Source: a virus. Taken from it: a DNA stretch of 48,094 nt. The notes below the pieces were generated by a model. It did no database searches and was not told the origin of the DNA. It was given only the letters and a program-made list of their open reading frames with translations. Both the position numbers and the translations under genes were made by a program. Below, one piece after another: positions 7,783 to 15,618 of the stretch (the stretch's first letter is position 1; the number at the start of each line of letters is the position of its first letter). The stretch lies in the IMG/VR virus record IMGVR_UViG_3300048091_000143, positions 1 to 48,094 of that record; one strand, written 5' to 3'.

Positions 7783-8003
7783 CGCCACCCGCTTGCGCCC
7801 GGACTGATCTGGTCACCGCGAGCCGGGTCGACCTGGTCCTAATCCTGCTGCCGATTATCAGTTGGCTGGAGGCGACCTGCTCGCTTGCCGCCAGCGGCGT
7901 GCCGGCGGAGGTGGCGGCGCGGGTGCTGGCCCTGCCTGAGGCGCGGCGGGCGCCGACTTGCCAAATTGGTCAAGTTGATGGGTTGGCGCCGCCGGCGGAA
8001 TGA
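7779..8003 (+). CDS. Possible small protein coupled to the STY0301-like gene
   Basis: The frame starts with ATG overlapping the previous stop (ATGA) and gives 74 residues with one hydrophobic stretch (VDLVLILLPIISWLEA, about residues 17-32). Codon use in its middle looks coding. It overlaps the convergent ORF 8070-7858 by 146 bases, so one of the two may be spurious. No family recognised. If real it would be the third gene of the amidase operon, possibly membrane-bound. Confidence 0.35.
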   Translation: MTPPACARTDLVTASRVDLVLILLPIISWLEATCSLAASGVPAEVAARVLALPEARRAPTCQIGQVDGLAPPAE

Positions 8004-8070
8004 TCACCTTGCCGTCGACCAAGCTCACGATGTGGACGGCGCCGGCCGGCGTGATGGCGTGCAAGTCCAT
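7858..8070 (-). CDS. Possible small protein coupled to Rz
   Basis: The ATG overlaps the stop of Rz (TGATG), which favours translation by coupling. The first half (MDLHAITPAGAVHIVSLVDG) has codon use typical of the phage late genes; the second half is proline- and alanine-rich and may be an unstructured tail. It is 70 residues and convergent with the ORF at 7779-8003, with overlapping 3' ends. No family recognised. It would be the last gene of the leftward late operon. Confidence 0.4.
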   Translation of the reverse strand: MDLHAITPAGAVHIVSLVDGKVIIPPAAPTHQLDQFGKSAPAAPQAGPAPAPPPPPARRWRQASRSPPAN

Positions 8071-8600
8071 CACGGCACCAAGCTATCGGATGCAACTTTC
8101 ACGGCACCGTAGGAGGCGATGCAGGCCTGCAGGCCTGCGATGGCGTCGTCCCTGGTCTGCCGCATCCATTCAAGATCTGCTGCAGCTCGTCCGTCGAGAT
8201 CGGCTGCGACACCGAGTCCCGGATCCACTGCGGCAGCGGCGGCACCTGCACCCTGTTCGGTTGGACCAGGCGCTCGCGCACGGGTGAGGACTGACAGCCG
8301 GCGACGGCCAGCAGCAAGATCAGACTGCAGCGCAGCCGAAGTGGCTTGTTCATAGGAGAGCTCCGTTTGAAGTTTTGACAGGCCGGCCATGGCGCCGTCG
8401 AGGTTGGCCTGGGCGACGAGCACGCGGGCGTTTGCGTCCGCCAGCGCGGCGCGGGCCCGGCGGTCGTTCTCCGCGTCGATGGCGTCCCGGCGCGCGGCTT
8501 CCTGGCCCACGCCGAGGCCGAACACGTGGGCGCGGTACTGAGCGGCGCCTCCGATTAGTGCCCCAGCCAGCAGCAAGTAGATGATCGGTCGCGAAATCAT
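8070..8600 (-). CDS. Rz: Rz-like i-spanin (inner-membrane spanin subunit)
   Basis: The 176-residue protein begins with a hydrophobic anchor (IIYLLLAGALIGGAAQYRA) followed by a long Ala/Arg/Asp-rich helical region (about 35-105), typical of periplasmic spanin coiled coils, and a C-terminal part with Cys (LQACIASYG). It would bridge to the lipoprotein o-spanin encoded inside it in another frame (8353-8099) and fuse the membranes in the last step of lysis. It follows DUF6527 with a four-base overlap. Assignment rests on architecture and position more than on sequence identity. Confidence 0.75.
   Translation of the reverse strand: MISRPIIYLLLAGALIGGAAQYRAHVFGLGVGQEAARRDAIDAENDRRARAALADANARVLVAQANLDGAMAGLSKLQTELSYEQATSAALQSDLAAGRRRLSVLTRARAPGPTEQGAGAAAAAVDPGLGVAADLDGRAAADLEWMRQTRDDAIAGLQACIASYGAVKVASDSLVP
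8099..8353 (-). CDS. Rz1: Rz1-like o-spanin lipoprotein nested within Rz
   Basis: The 84-residue ORF lies wholly inside Rz in a different frame. It has a lipoprotein signal with lipobox LAVAGC (Cys near residue 20) and a proline-containing mature region (QVPPLPQWIRD). This embedded arrangement is the classical lambda Rz/Rz1 layout. GGAG lies ahead of the ATG (ATAGGAGAGC region read on the plus strand as its complement is weaker, so initiation strength is uncertain). The mature part is longer than lambda Rz1. Confidence 0.75.
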   Translation of the reverse strand: MNKPLRLRCSLILLLAVAGCQSSPVRERLVQPNRVQVPPLPQWIRDSVSQPISTDELQQILNGCGRPGTTPSQACRPASPPTVP

Positions 8601-8908
8601 GTGACGCTCCAGTGCTCGGGCCAGGCGGGCAAGTCGACGGTCTGACCGGCCAGCGAGTGGTCGCTGTCCGAGAGGAACTGGATTCGACCATCAGTCACGA
8701 ACGAGTGGCAGCGCGGCAGTTGTGGCGCCCACCGATCTAGATTGACGCCGACCGATGGCGTAAAGGTCGGGCGCTCCGGGTTGTCGTTGTAGCCCCAGGC
8801 CCCAGGGCCTTTCACGCCAACGGCGTGCGGGCGCTCGCAGCCAGGGCAGAAAAACAGTGTGTAGCCGGTGCCCTCGTTCATCCACAGTTTCGTGCTGACG
8901 CGTTTCAT
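8597..8908 (-). CDS. DUF6527 family phage protein
   Basis: The 103-residue protein contains CPGCERPHAVGV, RPTFTPSVGVN, CHSFVTDGRIQFLSDSDH and LAGQTVDLPAWP, the ordered motifs I associate with DUF6527. The CxxC...H...C...H residues suggest a small zinc-binding fold. I chose the ATG at 8908, which overlaps the stop of the endolysin (ATGA), over the upstream start at 8926. It sits within the lysis cassette between endolysin and spanin. Its molecular function is unknown. Confidence 0.75.
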   Translation of the reverse strand: MKRVSTKLWMNEGTGYTLFFCPGCERPHAVGVKGPGAWGYNDNPERPTFTPSVGVNLDRWAPQLPRCHSFVTDGRIQFLSDSDHSLAGQTVDLPAWPEHWSVT

Positions 8909-9396
8909 CGCATTCCTTTCAGGCATAGTTCGCGCTCGCGCTGGCGGCGCTTCGTCAGGCCGGCCACCTCGCGGCCGCCGACCTTATTCCACAGCAGCAG
9001 CGCGTCGCACGCGCCAGGCATGTCGCCGGCGTTCGCCCGGCGCGCCATGCTGGAGCCGCAGAAGGCAGGTACGCCGATATTGAAAGCCGCGTCGACGAAG
9101 GCGATCTTCTGGCCATCCGTCAAGCGCTCCATCGGAACGCACTTGGCGATGCCCGCCGCGTGCCGCTCCAGGTCGCGATCCAACTGCGCGTCGCACTCGG
9201 CCGGCGTGTAGGTCCGGCCAGCCTGAGCGTTCTCGGTGGCGCCATCGCAGTAGGTCAGCACGCCGCCCAGGTCACGGTAGGTTTTGAGGACCCTCCCCTC
9301 CTGCACCGGTGTGAACGCGAGCAGCGCGGCCGCGGCGGCAGTGCCGACGATGGCGGCGAGTGCGCGCCGGCTCGGCTTCTTGGTCTGATCAGCCAT
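8905..9396 (-). CDS. SAR endolysin, GH24 (T4-type) lysozyme
   Basis: The 163-residue protein has an N-terminal signal-arrest-release-like segment rich in Ala/Gly (LAAIVGTAAAAALLAF) followed by the GH24 catalytic triad: E in VQEGRVLKTYRD, D nine residues later and T in GGVLTYCDG (E-8x-D-5x-T). It hydrolyses peptidoglycan after release from the inner membrane. Cys residues near the active site could take part in disulfide control, as in P1 or P21 enzymes. It begins before the stop of the holin-like gene and is followed by DUF6527 with overlapping codons. Confidence 0.88.
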   Translation of the reverse strand: MADQTKKPSRRALAAIVGTAAAAALLAFTPVQEGRVLKTYRDLGGVLTYCDGATENAQAGRTYTPAECDAQLDRDLERHAAGIAKCVPMERLTDGQKIAFVDAAFNIGVPAFCGSSMARRANAGDMPGACDALLLWNKVGGREVAGLTKRRQRERELCLKGMR

Positions 9397-9634
9397 TCGT
9401 CACCGCCTTCGCCTGCGCGGCCGCGTGCGCACGCCGCATCGACTGGATCATGTTGAACACGACGATAGCCACGCCGACGGCCTTGTACACGTTCGGCGGC
9501 AGGTACGGCGCCAGGGCCGGCAGGTTGTCGGTGATCGCCTGTATGATCTGGTCGGTGAACGGGAATGCGGTCAGCAGCGCGGCGTTGAACCAGACGCCGG
9601 CCGAGCGCACCCAAGCCTTGAGCCGGGCCATCAT
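9389..9634 (-). CDS. Small membrane protein, second holin or antiholin candidate
   Basis: The 81-residue protein has hydrophobic stretches around residues 13-27 (AGVWFNAALLTAFPF) and 50-63 (AVGVAIVVFNMIQ), with a basic C-terminus. Its ATG overlaps the stop of the upstream holin (ATGA, with a second ATG right after), and its end overlaps the endolysin start, so it belongs to the lysis operon. No family is certain; small two-segment membrane proteins in this position often pair with the holin. Confidence 0.6.
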   Translation of the reverse strand: MMARLKAWVRSAGVWFNAALLTAFPFTDQIIQAITDNLPALAPYLPPNVYKAVGVAIVVFNMIQSMRRAHAAAQAKAVTNG

Positions 9635-9834
9635 GGCTTGACTCCCAGGCGCGCGTCACTCTCACGCTGCTCGCGCTGATCGCGCCGGCGCATGTAAAAC
9701 GCGTTGAGCACGAAGGTCGCCAGCGCGGTGAAGATGCCGACGATGATCCCCCATTGCGTCAGGGTCAGTGATGCGACGATCGCCACGACGGCGCCGGCGT
9801 AGCTCCCGGCTTCTGCAGGGGTTACTTGGTTCAT
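9631..9834 (-). CDS. Class II holin (HP1-type)
   Basis: The 67-residue protein has two membrane helices (about 12-26 and 30-48, IIVGIFTALATFVLNAFYM) joined by a short turn, and a strongly charged tail (RRRDQREQRESD). Size, topology and tail match HP1/P2-type holins. It is the first gene of the lysis cassette and follows an intrinsic terminator (9854-9876) that separates it from the spike gene. It forms inner-membrane lesions that depolarise the cell and let the SAR endolysin act. Confidence 0.78.
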   Translation of the reverse strand: MNQVTPAEAGSYAGAVVAIVASLTLTQWGIIVGIFTALATFVLNAFYMRRRDQREQRESDARLGVKP

Positions 9835-9853
9835 GCTTGCCTTTCGATGGGCG

Positions 9854-9876
9854 TAAAAAAACCCGCCGAGCGGGTT
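9854..9876 (-). terminator. Intrinsic terminator between spike and lysis genes
   Basis: On the minus strand AACCCGC and GCGGGTT pair around a 3-base loop and are followed by seven T residues. It lies just after the spike gene and before the holin, so lysis genes downstream need antitermination, leakage or their own promoter. Confidence 0.75.
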
Positions 9877-9896
9877 AGTTGAGAAATGGACTTCCC

Positions 9897-11813
9897 TTAG
9901 TATTTCCAGGCGATGTCGTCGACACTGACGTAGTCGCCCGTAGATGGGGCGGTGCCATCATTGAGCTCAACCCCCGTTGCATCGCTACCTATGCCGATCA
10001 ATACAAAGCCGCCGTTATTCACGTAGCCAGGAAGCCGCCGGCTCTCAGGAGGACGAAGATAGACGGGAAGTGAAACCATCGACGCCGTTGCGCCGGCTGC
10101 GGCTTTAATCAGCCCCTTGAGCTCGACTTTGTAGTTGCTCAAAATCACATCGAATGTGGAGTTTCCCCCGCCGTAGTTTGCCCATTTGGCCACGAGTGAG
10201 GGAGGGGTGCGCGCCCACTTGGTAGTTACGTTGGCCAGTTCTTCCGTTCCGACATAGATTCGTGCAGTGTCATCGCAGTAGTAGGCGGACCCGCAAGTAG
10301 TGAACTTGACGGAGCCAACTCGGACTCGGCCATTGCCAATCGCCATGACCCCGTAGTTCGCTATCTGCGTAGCACGCAAGTTGCCGATTTCAAGTGTGTC
10401 CGCACCTTCCCAGTACACGGCCTGATTGGCATTATTGGCGATGACCTGCCCGATCTGGACCCGCTCGAATGTGGCATGCTGTCCGATGACGGCGTAGTCC
10501 ATCGTACCGGTGTAGCCATCGCACAGCACTGAGCCGATTTGAATGTCGGCGCCCGTCATGCCAACAGTTCCGTCGAAGTTCAAACCCCGGTTCGTGCCAA
10601 AGCTCTTGACCTGGCCAATCTGGATTTGCCCAAGCGCGTTGCTGTACGGGTTGATAAAAACCCCGCCATTGGATGGGATCGGCGCCGCCGACCAGAGTGT
10701 GACGCCAGGCGGGTTGCGACTGCCCTCAACGCTGGCAAGCATGATCTTTTCGCATGAGGCGATGGTGTCTGACTTGAACAGTACGCCCTGGCCGGACTGG
10801 GCATAACCAGCGACGCGGGTGCCGCGGATGTTCTTCGACTTGAACACGATGCCATGGCCACCGTATATAGCCACCAGATTATCGACATCGCCACCGTCGA
10901 TCCCTTCCATCAGCATCGCGTGGCCCAAGGTCGAACTGTCGCGGCACAAGGCGATCACGTTGCGGGCGTAGAAGCCGTAGCGAACGCCGATCGGCACCGG
11001 CGGCTGGCCGAAGGCAAACGCATCCCATGTGCCGCCCAGCGGGTGGTTGGCGCTGTGGGTGTCGTAGCCTGGATAGCGCGTGTCGCAAACGGTCTTGCCC
11101 ATGTCATAGCCGACATTTTCATGGCCAAAGCCATGCGCGAATGCATTGAACCGGCCTTCGATGACCGTGCCGCCCTCCAGCTTCTTTCCATCGGCTGACA
11201 AGCGCGGCATGCGTGTGCCCAGAAGGAGAACGTTGGGCTTGGCCATGTAGTCGGTACTGTAGTTCCAGTCGCCGGCGTAATAGTTTTTAGCGCCCATGAG
11301 CACGATGCCCCCCGTCGACGGCAGGGCCGCGACCGCCGCCTTGATCGTCGGGTAGCGGTCGGCAAATACGAAGTCTCGGCGTAGGGTCGACAACCACTGG
11401 GCAACATTAGAACCATCTTCGGTGCCTACCATTGAGGCGCCGGCAGGACCCGCAACAGAGCCCGAATAGGCCGGCAGTTGAGACGCCAGGTCATTGACAT
11501 CTTCGGCAGTGAGGACAATCGCGATCTGAGCCAATAGGCTCGAGAGGAAAACGCGGCTCCCTCCGTTGCTGGACACCTGGACGGTTGTGCGCGCAATCGT
11601 GTTTACGCCGACGTATGTCCCGATGCCCGCCTCGAATTCTCCGGTTGGGTTGCCCAGCAGATCGAATCCACGCAGTGAATACGAAAAGGTATCGCCGATG
11701 CTGCACACGTCCGAAAACGGACGGCTCCCCACGGTCGCTCCTGTCGTGATGATATTGCCGGCACCCTTGGTGAAAGTGGTCTCTTTGACGAGATCCGCGC
11801 GAATGTTTGCCAT
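9897..11813 (-). CDS. Tailspike / receptor-binding protein
   Basis: The 638-residue protein has an N-terminal virion-adaptor module (about 1-95: VKETTFTKGAGNIITTG, GVNTIARTTVQVSSNGG) common to phage tail fibres. It continues into a region with repeated short strands, GG and N turns and IQIGQV/LEIGNL/VRVGSV repeats (about 360-500), the signature of a right-handed beta-helix. The C-terminus is a separate small beta domain. Such spikes bind and often cleave surface polysaccharide; no catalytic residues can be fixed by eye. It has terminators on both sides, so it may be separately controlled or exchanged as a module. Confidence 0.8.
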   Translation of the reverse strand: MANIRADLVKETTFTKGAGNIITTGATVGSRPFSDVCSIGDTFSYSLRGFDLLGNPTGEFEAGIGTYVGVNTIARTTVQVSSNGGSRVFLSSLLAQIAIVLTAEDVNDLASQLPAYSGSVAGPAGASMVGTEDGSNVAQWLSTLRRDFVFADRYPTIKAAVAALPSTGGIVLMGAKNYYAGDWNYSTDYMAKPNVLLLGTRMPRLSADGKKLEGGTVIEGRFNAFAHGFGHENVGYDMGKTVCDTRYPGYDTHSANHPLGGTWDAFAFGQPPVPIGVRYGFYARNVIALCRDSSTLGHAMLMEGIDGGDVDNLVAIYGGHGIVFKSKNIRGTRVAGYAQSGQGVLFKSDTIASCEKIMLASVEGSRNPPGVTLWSAAPIPSNGGVFINPYSNALGQIQIGQVKSFGTNRGLNFDGTVGMTGADIQIGSVLCDGYTGTMDYAVIGQHATFERVQIGQVIANNANQAVYWEGADTLEIGNLRATQIANYGVMAIGNGRVRVGSVKFTTCGSAYYCDDTARIYVGTEELANVTTKWARTPPSLVAKWANYGGGNSTFDVILSNYKVELKGLIKAAAGATASMVSLPVYLRPPESRRLPGYVNNGGFVLIGIGSDATGVELNDGTAPSTGDYVSVDDIAWKY

Positions 11814-11822
11814 GTCTTAGCC

Positions 11823-11850
11823 AAAAAAAAATCCGCCATCAAGGCGGATT
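11823..11850 (-). terminator. Intrinsic terminator upstream of the tailspike gene
   Basis: On the minus strand AATCCGCC pairs perfectly with GGCGGATT around a 5-base loop and is followed by about nine T residues. It separates the tail-fibre assembly gene from the spike gene. Confidence 0.8.
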
Positions 11851-11873
11851 CTGGTGGTTCGGGGAGGTAGTTT

Positions 11874-12200
11874 TCAGGCGAGCGATGCGCGCAACAATGC
11901 TATCTGGTCGTCCACAGCCTTGAGCCAGCCGTTATCGATGCCAAGCGCCGCTTCGCGCATGCGACGCGGGGTGACGGTACGCTCCAGGTCGGCGATCTGG
12001 GCAAGCGCTTGTTCGCTCGCGCTTGCCGGTGCTGGTGCAGCCACCGAAAGGGTCCCGCCGATCACCTCAATCGTGTATCCGGTAGGCCGAGTCATTGCCG
12101 CGGCGTACTCCTCGTCCTTCACCGTGACGAGGTCGGGCGGCATGGATGAGTAATTGATGTCGTCCGGGTAGAAGCATCCCGTGGTTTGCGAATAGCGCAT
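11874..12200 (-). CDS. Putative tail-fibre assembly protein
   Basis: The 108-residue protein opens with a compact YSQTTGCFYPDDINY segment and ends with REAALGIDNGWLKAVDDQI, a pattern seen in short tail-fibre assembly/chaperone proteins and their DUF4376-like tails (TPRRMREAALG). A Pro/Ala linker separates the halves. It starts two bases after the fibre gene (12729-12202) stop and ends before a strong terminator, consistent with a fibre-plus-chaperone pair. Family assignment is moderate. Confidence 0.6.
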   Translation of the reverse strand: MRYSQTTGCFYPDDINYSSMPPDLVTVKDEEYAAAMTRPTGYTIEVIGGTLSVAAPAPASASEQALAQIADLERTVTPRRMREAALGIDNGWLKAVDDQIALLRASLA

Positions 12201-12201
12201 G

Positions 12202-12729
12202 TTATTGCCCCAGTGCGAAGTAGTTGACGGTCGAGGAAATCGGCGAGCCGCCGGCAGTCGTCTTGACCAGCAAGGTCGTCATGATGCTCGCGCCGCCTGA
12301 GTTGTATACGTTGGTGATCACAGTCCCTGCGCTGCTGGAGGCCGAAGCGACTACGCCGTACAGGTTGAGAGGAAACGCGATCGGGAAGGAAGTGGTCGCG
12401 TTGCCGGAGGCATCCGTCACTACAGTACCCCACTGCAGGATCAGCCCTCCCGGGAACTTCCGGTACCCGTTCCCGGCCAGCGTCTGGCCTGGGGTCATCA
12501 GGGCCGTGATCGCGGCCAGCACCTGCGTATAGCTGGTCTTCGAAGGCGCCAGCCCAGCAGCAACCACAATCGCACGCAGCTCTTCCTGAATGCGGTTGAG
12601 CCAGGATGCGCGCACCTGAGTTGCCGGTACGCCCGTCGCTGGATCGCCTTCCGTGAAATAACCTTCGGTCCCGGCATCTTCCGGTGTTGGCAGGGAGCTT
12701 ACCGCCGAGGTGTCATCAATGCGAAACAT
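12202..12729 (-). CDS. Tail fibre protein with gp53-like C-terminal domain
   Basis: The 175-residue protein begins with a phage fibre N-terminal segment (TPGYFTEGDP-like TEGYFTEGDPATGVPAT, then SWLNRIQEELRAIV) and ends in a YRKFPGGLILQWG domain with a beta-rich tail (TTSFPIAFPLNLYGVVAS), resembling the gp53-like C-terminal domain of prophage tail fibres. It is short, so it may form a stub fibre or adaptor that works with the large spike encoded next. Position after gp48 matches Mu-like phages, where fibre genes follow the baseplate. Confidence 0.72.
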   Translation of the reverse strand: MFRIDDTSAVSSLPTPEDAGTEGYFTEGDPATGVPATQVRASWLNRIQEELRAIVVAAGLAPSKTSYTQVLAAITALMTPGQTLAGNGYRKFPGGLILQWGTVVTDASGNATTSFPIAFPLNLYGVVASASSSAGTVITNVYNSGGASIMTTLLVKTTAGGSPISSTVNYFALGQ

Positions 12730-12738
12730 GGGGGTCCT

Positions 12739-13419
12739 TTACGTGAAATTGAAAAGCAGGGTCGTATGCGCTGGCGCGATGGATTCGAGTTCACACCTGA
12801 GCACGTCATTCCCCCAGGACGCCAGCGGTTCGCCGGCAAACGATGACCCGGCACGGAAATTCGTCACCGTGAAGTTGGGTGCGTTGACAGACCATGCGTG
12901 CGCCCAGTCGCTACCGCGTACTGGCTGACCAGCGCGCAGCATTCCAGCCCGCGCTGGGGCGTACTGCGTGATGGTGATGAAGTAGCCGAGACTCTTGGCG
13001 AACGCAATCATGTATTCAACGGATTGCCCGCCACTGCCCGAGAACCGCGCCAGCACCTGGGCGCGGCGCTGTTGCACGGTGGGCGATGTCCCGGCGCAGG
13101 GATCCGGCAACCCGAGCGTTGCCTCCCATTCGGGCAGCATCTGGAAAGTGGTCGTTGGGAACGATTCTGCGATGACGTCGTTGGCGCGTGCGTTGGTCCG
13201 CGCGTAAATCTGGGTCAGACCCGATGCGACAGAGGTCAACGTTGCGTCCGCATCACGCGGCCAGACGCGCCCGCGGGGCAGCAGCGCCTGGAAGGCGGCC
13301 AGGTAGTCGGATGCAGTATACACATAGGCCGGCTGCTCAACATACTTGACGATCCGGCCAGGGATCCCGTACTGGACGTGCGCGATCTGCTGGGCGGCGA
13401 TTTGGTCACTGCCGTACAT
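12739..13419 (-). CDS. Mu gp48/YmfQ-like baseplate protein
   Basis: The 226-residue protein contains YLAAFQALLPRGRVWPRD and LPEWEATLGLPDP, motifs of the YmfQ/DUF2313 family (Mu gp48, T4 gp53-type baseplate wedge role). It follows gp47 by two bases in the same direction. It is thought to join the baseplate to the tail fibres. The length agrees with the family. Confidence 0.85.
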   Translation of the reverse strand: MYGSDQIAAQQIAHVQYGIPGRIVKYVEQPAYVYTASDYLAAFQALLPRGRVWPRDADATLTSVASGLTQIYARTNARANDVIAESFPTTTFQMLPEWEATLGLPDPCAGTSPTVQQRRAQVLARFSGSGGQSVEYMIAFAKSLGYFITITQYAPARAGMLRAGQPVRGSDWAHAWSVNAPNFTVTNFRAGSSFAGEPLASWGNDVLRCELESIAPAHTTLLFNFT

Positions 13420-13421
13420 GG

Positions 13422-14543
13422 CTATCCTTGTGTGTAGACGATGGCGCCGACAGTCGGCAGCTCGCCGGTCCCGTTTGCGATGTCGGTCGTCGGCGACGTG
13501 ATGACGAAATCATCGACGCCGGACACTGCGGCGATCGCCGACCACACATGCGCCAGCGGGATCGTCTTGCCGGGCGCACCGTCTGTCTGGAACACCCCGT
13601 TGATGGCGCCGGCGATGGAGCCTTGCGCCGCCGTCGGAATGCCGTTGATCGTGAAATCGATCGGATTGGCGACCGGGGAAACCGCATACACCAGCGCGGT
13701 CACCGGCTGGACCGGCAGGATGTGGCCCGCCACCAGCAGCTGGTCGCCGGCGGCGACCGTGCCGCGCGTCTCGTCCGCCGCCACACCATCCTGCCCTTGG
13801 GGGAAGCCGCCCTGCCCCGCGCGCACGGTGTCGAGCATGACGTAAACGACGACGGTGCCGGCGCCGAAACCATTGCCGACCGCCCACGCCCGCGTCACGC
13901 CCGGGACCTCGAGCGCCCAGCGCACGTAATCGGCCCCGGCGCCGCCCTGCGGCTGGCTCTGGTAGGCCGACAGCATGCGCGTGCGCAGCGAGTCGTCGGA
14001 CTCGATGTCCGCGCCGCCAACGAAGGCAGTGGACACGGAACCGGTCGACTGGATGCCGGCGATCGCCTGCGACAGCGTCATCAACGCGCCGGCCGCGCAG
14101 TTGCCGAATGCGCCTGTTGCGCCCGTTGAATCGGCATCGGCCGTCGCGCTGACGTCGACCGCACCGCCGAGGCCGACCGTTGCGGCGATCTGCACGGTGA
14201 ACGTGACGCCATCGCCGCGCACCAGCTGCTGGCCGACCGGGATCACAGCGCCGGCCGCACCAGTGAAGGTGACTACGCCGGATGCCGACGTGGCCGGCAG
14301 CCGGGTAATTCCGATCAGGCCGGCCCACCCTTCCAGGAACTCGTCGGTAGCCGTGAACGGAACGGACTGCCTGGCGATCCAGTCCAGGTAGCCGTAGTGC
14401 AGGTTCGCCAGCCCGGCCTGCGCGACGCCCATGGTGTTCAGGTTGGAAAAGCGCAGCAGCGGATCGGTGCCGGGCAGCGCTGACGCGATGTCCTGCGCGA
14501 CCTGCGCGCGCAGGTCGGTCAATGTAGGGCGGATGAATGGCAT
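13422..14543 (-). CDS. Mu gp47 / P2 J-like baseplate wedge protein
   Basis: The 373-residue protein begins MPFIRPTLTDLRAQVAQDI and has the baseplate-J core (LEVPGVTRAWAVGNGFGAGTVVVYV, about 215-240). I moved the start from 14690 to ATG 14543, the conserved start of the family, 12 bases after the gp46 stop. It is a wedge component of the contractile-tail baseplate. Neighbours gp46 and gp48 are in canonical order. Confidence 0.9.
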   Translation of the reverse strand: MPFIRPTLTDLRAQVAQDIASALPGTDPLLRFSNLNTMGVAQAGLANLHYGYLDWIARQSVPFTATDEFLEGWAGLIGITRLPATSASGVVTFTGAAGAVIPVGQQLVRGDGVTFTVQIAATVGLGGAVDVSATADADSTGATGAFGNCAAGALMTLSQAIAGIQSTGSVSTAFVGGADIESDDSLRTRMLSAYQSQPQGGAGADYVRWALEVPGVTRAWAVGNGFGAGTVVVYVMLDTVRAGQGGFPQGQDGVAADETRGTVAAGDQLLVAGHILPVQPVTALVYAVSPVANPIDFTINGIPTAAQGSIAGAINGVFQTDGAPGKTIPLAHVWSAIAAVSGVDDFVITSPTTDIANGTGELPTVGAIVYTQG

Positions 14544-14554
14544 GTGTGAGATTC

Positions 14555-15031
14555 TTAAAAGGTGACGACCAGGCCTTGCGCGGAGCTGGCGCTCGTGGAT
14601 CCCCATACGGACTTGGAATTCAGCGCGATGATGCCGCCGCTCGCCTCGTAGGCGATGATGCGCGCGCCGAGCATGCCGGATCGGGTCCATTCGGTCAGGA
14701 TATCGAAGCGGGCAACCACACCGTCATCGATCAGCCACTGCAGCGCCTCGGTAATGTAGTCCTGCGCTCGTGAGAGCGTATCCGTTACCTGCTTGGCGCG
14801 GCCCAGCAGCCACAGGCGAGATCCGATCGGATTGGCGGGATCATCGCCCCACCATCCTCGCGAATCGCTCGAACCGTCCGGAATCACATCGTCGGCCGCT
14901 GCCACGCGATCGGTGAACAGGCTGATCAAGATGGCCGTCACCAGGTCGTTGCCGCTGGCCAGCTGCGCGCCGTTCTGAAGCCAGTCGCCGCGGCCGATCT
15001 CTGGCAACCAGACAGTCGAAATATCGCTCAT
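14555..15031 (-). CDS. Mu gp46-like baseplate protein
   Basis: The 158-residue protein has [36 protein letters not shown] and [16 protein letters not shown], the ordered features of GP46-family baseplate wedge proteins (related to gp25/gpW lysozyme-like fold). Its start overlaps the end of gp45 by four bases. Role: early wedge component nucleating sheath assembly. Confidence 0.88.
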   Translation of the reverse strand: MSDISTVWLPEIGRGDWLQNGAQLASGNDLVTAILISLFTDRVAAADDVIPDGSSDSRGWWGDDPANPIGSRLWLLGRAKQVTDTLSRAQDYITEALQWLIDDGVVARFDILTEWTRSGMLGARIIAYEASGGIIALNSKSVWGSTSASSAQGLVVTF

Positions 15032-15618
15032 TGGGTTTGTCCCGTCGTGCTGGAAGTTACTGTTGCAGAGCCCGTCGAAACGCCCGAAACCGGGTGTTTG
15101 TGGCCGTTGTAAATCTCGCGCATCTGCGCCAGGTTGTGCGTGTTCGACCCGGCGTTGTCGATGATGTCGCCCGTCACTTCCAGCAGCGGCGTCACCATGC
15201 GTACCTTATCGCTGGCATTGATGATCACGGTGGTAGCGTTGTTCACCGTCACATCCTGGCCTTTCGCCTCGACGACCACGCCGCCACTGGCGGTCAAATA
15301 AATCGATTTGCCGTCCTGGCAATACAGCATCGTCTCCCCGACCTGCAGCCCTTTCGGGCGCGAGGCCTGGTGGCCGGTGGCGACGATGGCGCCGTTGGAA
15401 CGGTCGCCGCCCAGGAACAGGACAACGACGTCCGAGCCGACAGGCGGCATCGACGTCAGCCCGAATTCGGCCAGGCGCGGGATGTCGTCCTTGATTTCGT
15501 CCGGGCCCAGCTTCACCTGGTGCATCTGCACGCTGGCGGCGTCGTTGCCGGTGGTGATACGGCCGCGCCCGATCACGTGCAGGACGCGCTGGTGCAGACG
15601 CTGGATGGCGTCGATCAT
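15028..15618 (-). CDS. Mu gp45-like baseplate spike (V-type) protein
   Basis: The 196-residue protein starts with an OB-fold region ([16 protein letters not shown]) and continues through [25 protein letters not shown] to a repetitive beta region and an [11 protein letters not shown] segment near the C-terminus. The terminal HxH pattern is typical of Mu gp45, where it binds iron in the membrane-piercing tip. It starts inside the end of gene P (ATGA-type overlap). Confidence 0.9.
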   Translation of the reverse strand: MIDAIQRLHQRVLHVIGRGRITTGNDAASVQMHQVKLGPDEIKDDIPRLAEFGLTSMPPVGSDVVVLFLGGDRSNGAIVATGHQASRPKGLQVGETMLYCQDGKSIYLTASGGVVVEAKGQDVTVNNATTVIINASDKVRMVTPLLEVTGDIIDNAGSNTHNLAQMREIYNGHKHPVSGVSTGSATVTSSTTGQTQ

